From Altererythrobacter sp. (lineage in GTDB: Bacteria; Pseudomonadota; Alphaproteobacteria; Sphingomonadales; Sphingomonadaceae), in assembly GCA_023299945.1 (NCBI GenBank), contig JALZVZ010000073.1, positions 1-7,452 on the forward strand: a DNA stretch of 7,452 nucleotides. Reading direction: 5' to 3'. Shown here one piece after another: positions 5,413-7,452 of the stretch; within the stretch, counting starts at the first letter, position 1, and the number at the start of each line of letters is the position of its first letter. The notes under the pieces are model-generated. The model was not told where the DNA came from, ran no database searches, and saw only the letters and a list, made by a program, of their open reading frames with translations. Position numbers and translations under genes: made by a program.

Positions 5413-6966
5413 ATGTCCGCAACCGCCAATTCCGCAGCCGCCAATAAAATCATTCCGACCAAGCGATCCTTTGTCGAGACGTTCAAACATGATTGGTTCG
5501 CCCAGCCAAAGGCCGACATTCTTGCCGGTATCGTGGTGGCGCTTGCGCTGATCCCAGAGGCCATCGGATTTGCTTTGATTGCAGGCGTTGACCCTAGCGT
5601 GGGCCTCTATGCCAGCGTCGCGATTGCCATGGTTATTGCGTTCACGGGCGGACGTCCGGGCATGATTTCAGCGGCCACCGCTGCGGTCGCCGTGGTGGTG
5701 ATCCCGCTGGTGAAAGACCACGGCGTTGAATACCTATTTGCTGCGACAATCCTGATGGGCATCATTCAGGGTATCGCGGCCGCTTTGCGCCTCGACCTGC
5801 TGATGCAATTTGTCAGTCGCAGCGTGATTACCGGCTTTGTAAACGCGCTGGCGATCCTGATTTTCATGGCGCAATTGCCGCAGCTTTTACCCGGTAATGA
5901 AGGCGTTGGCCCGTGGACTTGGGCAATGGTCGCTGCTGGCCTTGCGATTATTTATGGCTTCCCGCGCATCACCAAAAGCATCCCAAGCCCGCTGGTTGCC
6001 ATTGTCGTGCTGACTGCCGCGACGATCTATTGGGGCCTTCCGGTGAATGATGTCGCGGGCGAGGGCAAATTGCCCGATGGCTTGCCGATGTTTGCTTTGC
6101 CTGATGTCCCGCTCAATTGGGAAACGCTGCAAATCATCCTGCCATACTCGCTGACAATGGCCGCAGTTGGCCTCTTGGAAAGCCTGCTGACGGCGCAAAT
6201 CGTCGATGATCTGACGCACACTGACAGCAATAAGCAGCGCGAGAGCGCGGGCCAAGGCGTTGCCAATGTGGTCGCGGCCTGTTTCGGCGGCATGGGCGGC
6301 TGCGCGATGATCGGGCAATCGGTTATCAATGTGGTTTCTGGCGGACGCGGGCGACTGTCCTCCTTCACCGCAGGCGCGTTTCTATTGTTCTTGCTTTCGG
6401 TGCTGGGGCCGCTCGTAGGCAAAGTGCCTATGCCAGCGCTCGTCGCGGTGATGGTCATGGTGTCGATCGGCACATTTAGCTGGAACTCCATCCCGAACCT
6501 GCGCCGCCACCCCCCATCCAGCAGTGTGGTCATGATCGCGACCGTTGTCGTGGTTGTATGGACGCATGATCTTGCAATGGGCGTCCTTATCGGTGTGCTG
6601 CTATCGGGCATATTCTTCGCCAATAAAGTGCGCGGCATGTTCACCGTTAAGCGCGAGCGGCGCGAGCACAGCGCTGTCTACCGCGTGACCGGCGAATTGT
6701 TCTTCGCCAGCGTCGACAAATTTCAGCAGGAACTTGGCCCTGAAAGCCAGTATGAAGACGCGGCGCACAATGTCGTGATCGACGTATCCAAAGCGCATTT
6801 CTGGGATATTTCCGCCATCGGCGCGCTGGATAAGGTGGTGGAACGCATGCGCCGCAATGGCCGCCACACGCGGGTCGTTGGCCTCAATCAGGCGAGCGGT
6901 GATTTGCATGACAAATTCGCGCTGGAAGACCGTTTGGGTCTGGAAGATGGGTTGGCGCCGCATTGA
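5413..6966 (+). CDS. SulP-family inorganic anion transporter with C-terminal STAS domain
   Basis: A 517-residue inner-membrane transporter of the SLC26/SulP family, which moves sulfate, bicarbonate or other anions. After about 30 cytoplasmic residues come the family hallmarks: DILAGIVVALALIPEAIGFA (35-54), GLYASV (64-69), GGRPGMISAATAAVAVV (79-95), and the long block GLLESLLTAQIVDDLT (253-268), DSNKQRESAGQGVANVVA (271-288), GGMGGCAMIGQSVINVVSGG (292-311) with Glu256 at the usual acidic position. About 12-14 helices end near residue 402. The STAS domain follows (about 418-515), with VIDVSKAHFWDISAIGALDK (455-474), whose Asp-Ile-Ser (465-467) aligns with the phosphorylatable serine region of anti-sigma antagonists. 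Length is normal and nothing is missing. Substrate cannot be decided: sulfate is suggested by nearby metZ, but bacterial relatives such as BicA carry bicarbonate, and no carbonic anhydrase or kinase gene is seen. The ATG at 5413 is preceded by AGGT at an 8-base spacing. Confidence 0.94.
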   Translation: MSATANSAAANKIIPTKRSFVETFKHDWFAQPKADILAGIVVALALIPEAIGFALIAGVDPSVGLYASVAIAMVIAFTGGRPGMISAATAAVAVVVIPLVKDHGVEYLFAATILMGIIQGIAAALRLDLLMQFVSRSVITGFVNALAILIFMAQLPQLLPGNEGVGPWTWAMVAAGLAIIYGFPRITKSIPSPLVAIVVLTAATIYWGLPVNDVAGEGKLPDGLPMFALPDVPLNWETLQIILPYSLTMAAVGLLESLLTAQIVDDLTHTDSNKQRESAGQGVANVVAACFGGMGGCAMIGQSVINVVSGGRGRLSSFTAGAFLLFLLSVLGPLVGKVPMPALVAVMVMVSIGTFSWNSIPNLRRHPPSSSVVMIATVVVVVWTHDLAMGVLIGVLLSGIFFANKVRGMFTVKRERREHSAVYRVTGELFFASVDKFQQELGPESQYEDAAHNVVIDVSKAHFWDISAIGALDKVVERMRRNGRHTRVVGLNQASGDLHDKFALEDRLGLEDGLAPH

Positions 6967-7100
6967 TATTGTGAGTCTTTGTTACGCCCTCAAGCGGCGG
7001 GCGCTCACATCCGTTCGCTTGCCTTTCCTCGCATAAGCTCGGGCGGCCATGCGGCCCTGCGAAACCTGCGGTTTCGATCCTCGCCAAGCCATACTTGCTT
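6967..7100. repeat. Possible dispersed palindromic (REP-like) intergenic element
   Basis: The non-coding stretch after sulP has a look unlike the genes around it. It holds the distant arms CAAGCG (6991-6996) and CGCTTG (7016-7021), the short stem GGCC-ATGC-GGCC (7045-7056) and the perfect stem CGAAACC-TGC-GGTTTCG (7060-7076). The run of small palindromes with GCGGGCGCTC (6997-7006) and TTCCTCGC (7025-7032) between them resembles intergenic repeats that I recall seeing many times in Erythrobacteraceae genomes. Only one copy is in this window, so repetition cannot be shown. The strong stem could also help end sulP transcription, although no U-run follows. Confidence 0.4.
7060..7076. repeat. Perfect hairpin CGAAACC-TGC-GGTTTCG
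   Basis: Seven base pairs closed by a 3-base loop, 93 bases after the sulP stop. It is the most stable short stem in the intergenic region and could act as a barrier to 3' exonucleases or a weak terminator for sulP. It lacks the run of T residues needed for a confident intrinsic terminator call. Confidence 0.4.
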
Positions 7101-7125
7101 AGGGTGTCGTCTTGTGCGACCCAAG

Positions 7126-7143
7126 TTTCAAAGCAATTTGAAA
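7126..7143 (+). repeat. Hairpin with GCAA tetraloop just before the isomerase gene
   Basis: TTTCAAA (7126-7132) and TTTGAAA (7137-7143) pair perfectly around GCAA, a GNRA-type tetraloop. The right arm runs into AAGAG (7142-7146), the only Shine-Dalgarno-like sequence for the ATG at 7154. In mRNA the stem would sit at the edge of the ribosome-binding site; in DNA it could equally be an operator palindrome. A-U-rich stems of this size are weak, so a regulatory role is tentative. Confidence 0.4.
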
Positions 7144-7153
7144 GAGCGTAGCT

Positions 7154-7452
7154 ATGCCCAACCGTGTTGAACTGATCTTCGATTTTGTAAGCCCCAATGC
7201 CTATCTCATTTGGTGGCCGCTGCGCGATATGCTGAAAGATACGGGCGCGGGGCTAGATGTGAAGCCGGTTTTCCTGGGCGGTATGCATAAGCTGACGGGC
7301 AATGCCCCGCCGATGATCCGCGACGCCGATGTGAAGGGCAAGGTGGAATATTCCATGCTGGAGATGCAGCGCTTTATCGCCAAGCATCAGCTCATTCATT
7401 ACAAGCTCCACCCGCAGTTTCCGTTCAACTCCATAACGCTGCAACGCATGCT
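7154..7452 (+). CDS. 2-hydroxychromene-2-carboxylate isomerase / DsbA-family (kappa GST-like) protein, 3' partial
   Basis: An open frame starts at ATG 7154 and runs off the right edge after 99 complete codons. The N terminus reads MPNRVELIFDFVSPNAYL, matching the FDFxSPxxYL start of HCCA isomerases, whose Ser (here Ser13) binds and activates glutathione. WWPLRDML (20-27), a GNAPPMIRD segment near 48-56 and YSMLEMQRFIAKHQL (66-80) followed by PQFPFNS fit the helical insert of this thioredoxin-fold family. The founding member isomerises an intermediate of naphthalene breakdown, but many alphaproteobacterial paralogues have unknown glutathione-linked roles, and no aromatic-degradation genes are seen here. 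The product is probably cytoplasmic; the C-terminal half is not available. AAGAG (7142-7146) is a weak ribosome-binding site at a 7-base spacing. Confidence 0.85.
   Translation, partial: MPNRVELIFDFVSPNAYLIWWPLRDMLKDTGAGLDVKPVFLGGMHKLTGNAPPMIRDADVKGKVEYSMLEMQRFIAKHQLIHYKLHPQFPFNSITLQRM

Noticed and set aside
6884..7087. Minus-strand open frame across the sulP end and the intergenic region
   Set aside because: It overlaps the clear STAS domain of sulP, and the remainder follows the hairpin-rich element; no protein family is suggested.
1..7452. Mobile element, phage, toxin-antitoxin or CRISPR content
   Set aside because: No transposase, integrase, terminal inverted repeats of IS type, direct repeat array or toxin-like small gene pair was seen on either strand.

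Overview
The window looks like chromosomal DNA from an alphaproteobacterium, most likely of the order Sphingomonadales (Erythrobacteraceae/Sphingomonadaceae type). The basis is the G+C-rich coding style, protein sequences that read like sphingomonad homologues (the MetZ, SulP and DUF6628-like proteins), and the short, tightly packed gene layout. The genus is inferred and was not tested by any search. Seven protein genes are complete or nearly so, and an eighth is cut by the right edge. I see no rRNA, tRNA, CRISPR array, insertion sequence or phage gene.

Left part (1-2340): a family 2 glycosyltransferase fused to a GtrA-type membrane domain (plus strand, 5' end outside the window) converges on a PMT-family membrane mannosyltransferase (minus strand). 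The stop codons interlock in a 4-base overlap. The first enzyme is of the kind that makes a polyprenyl-phosphate sugar and the second of the kind that uses one, so the pair may form a small glycosylation module (inferred).

Middle part (2341-3520): an AT-rich gap of 112 bases is followed by a small four-helix membrane protein (minus strand) that diverges from a TetR-family regulator (plus strand). The 75-base gap between them holds two near-identical palindromes, TGTAGC-N4-GCTACA, whose centres are 32 bases apart. This is the clearest regulatory circuit in the window: a TetR protein probably controlling itself and its divergent membrane-protein neighbour.

Right-middle part (3533-5412): metZ (O-succinylhomoserine sulfhydrylase, direct sulfide incorporation into homocysteine for methionine) starts 12 bases after tetR. 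It runs into a second convergent neighbour, a DUF6628-like protein of unknown function, again with a 4-base stop-stop overlap. The unknown gene has a very good Shine-Dalgarno site and, upstream, a 19-base sequence matching the classical Fur box at 15 of 19 positions, so it may be iron regulated. The rest of the gap up to the next gene holds several short perfect inverted repeats.

Right part (5413-7452): a SulP anion transporter with a C-terminal STAS domain, a 187-base intergenic region with hairpins that resembles a dispersed repeat, and the start of a 2-hydroxychromene-2-carboxylate isomerase/DsbA-like protein that runs off the window. Most of the window is ordinary housekeeping and accessory metabolism. 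The points worth a second look are the paired TetR operators, the Fur-box-controlled unknown gene, the palindrome cluster before sulP, and the repeat-like element after it.
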